From Allocoprobacillus sp002160865 (GTDB lineage Bacteria > Bacillota_I > Bacilli_A > Erysipelotrichales > Coprobacillaceae), in assembly GCF_042850985.1 (NCBI RefSeq), contig NZ_AP031415.1, positions 1,798,001 to 1,862,000 on the forward strand: DNA of 64,000 nucleotides, given 5' to 3'. The notes below the pieces were generated by a model. The model did not search any database. It was not told the origin of the DNA and worked only from the letters and a program-made list of their open reading frames with translations. Of the stretch, positions 63,790 to 64,000 are shown piece after piece (the stretch's first letter is position 1; each line of letters starts with the position of its first letter). A program made the position numbers and the translations under genes.

Positions 63790-64000
63790 TTATTTTTCAT
63801 GAATCTTCTTACCTGAAATATGTTCAATTTCAATAGCAACCAGTTGAACACGATCAATACTCTTTTTAATGACATATTCCACTTCTTCTACTGTTGGGAA
63901 ATATTTTAAAGCTAATGTTCTCGTTTTATCTTCTGTGACTTGACGATCTTCAATCAATTTGGCACGCCCAAAGACAACACAAGAGGATACATAAAAAGCC
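63790..64000 (-). CDS. Pyridoxamine 5'-phosphate oxidase-family (Nim-like) flavin protein, 5' end outside window
   Basis: The last 69 codons of a split-barrel flavin protein. FYVSSCVVFGRAKLIEDRQ and a C-terminal RVQLVAIEIEHISGKKI match the NimA-like branch of the PNPOx superfamily. The N-terminal part lies beyond the right edge. Stop is TAA at 63790-63792. Confidence 0.75.
   Translation of the reverse strand, partial: AFYVSSCVVFGRAKLIEDRQVTEDKTRTLALKYFPTVEEVEYVIKKSIDRVQLVAIEIEHISGKKIHEK

Noticed and set aside
1..64000. tRNA, rRNA, CRISPR arrays, T-box leaders
   Set aside because: Reading the intergenic regions gave no cloverleaf, no regularly spaced repeats and no T-box signature; a covariance-model search could still find short or divergent ones.

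Overview
The window comes from the chromosome of a low-GC, anaerobic, spore-forming Firmicute. I infer a gut member of the Erysipelotrichia / Coprobacillaceae. The grounds are very A/T-rich DNA, a complete dacF-spoIIAA-spoIIAB-sigF sporulation operon, a bifurcating-hydrogenase-type operon, PTS lactose genes, RpiR and PRD regulators and a dlt-type operon. The species is not proven by anything I can see. Nearly all genes lie on the minus strand. The plus-strand exceptions are gdhA, an AraC-type regulator and insertion-sequence genes. I see no rRNA, tRNA or CRISPR array.

Left end (1-5.6 kb): a minus-strand operon for NADH-linked hydrogenase subunits (NuoE-like, NuoF-like, extra 2Fe-2S protein; the catalytic subunit is presumably beyond the left edge). 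Embedded in it is a sensor-like set: a hydrogenase-domain protein with altered H-cluster surroundings, two HATPase proteins, two DRTGG-like proteins and a PHP-domain protein. Its promoter overlaps a candidate CcpA (cre) site. Next come remnants of a DUF3990-type gene, then an eight-gene histidine operon (hisZ-G-D-B-H-A-F-IE) preceded by a leader peptide with five consecutive His codons and a terminator, which is a classical attenuator.

Middle (12.5-31.5 kb): an unknown membrane protein, a DUF89 protein and gdhA; an IS3-type element with 57-bp inverted repeats and a convergent passenger gene; a PEPCK-like P-loop protein; lepB and the spoIIA operon; mgsA with an AIM24-like and a DUF1848 protein; two HAD hydrolases, an RpiR regulator and pyrimidine-nucleoside phosphorylase.

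Sugar island (33-51.5 kb): Leloir genes galE, galK, galM (frameshifted) and galT; a HAD phosphatase; lacG, lacE, lacF and a LevR-like PRD regulator; then lacZ divergent from a PocR/AraC regulator. The island sits between two directly oriented IS66 remnants that share a 333-bp nearly identical repeat. The left remnant truncates a surface-protein gene. Lactose can plausibly be used by PTS plus phospho-beta-galactosidase and by beta-galactosidase plus the Leloir pathway. No tagatose-6-phosphate genes are present here, so the HAD phosphatase may link the two routes.

Right end (51.6-64 kb): a GyrI-like protein, fmt, an unusual PTS EIIB-ROK fusion, a CapA-like lipoprotein with a second RpiR regulator, a frameshifted DUF5301-like gene, and a dlt-like operon (MBOAT, SGNH, adenylation enzyme, carrier protein) with an additional fold-type-III PLP enzyme. 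A VTT-domain membrane protein and a partial PNPOx-family gene close the window.
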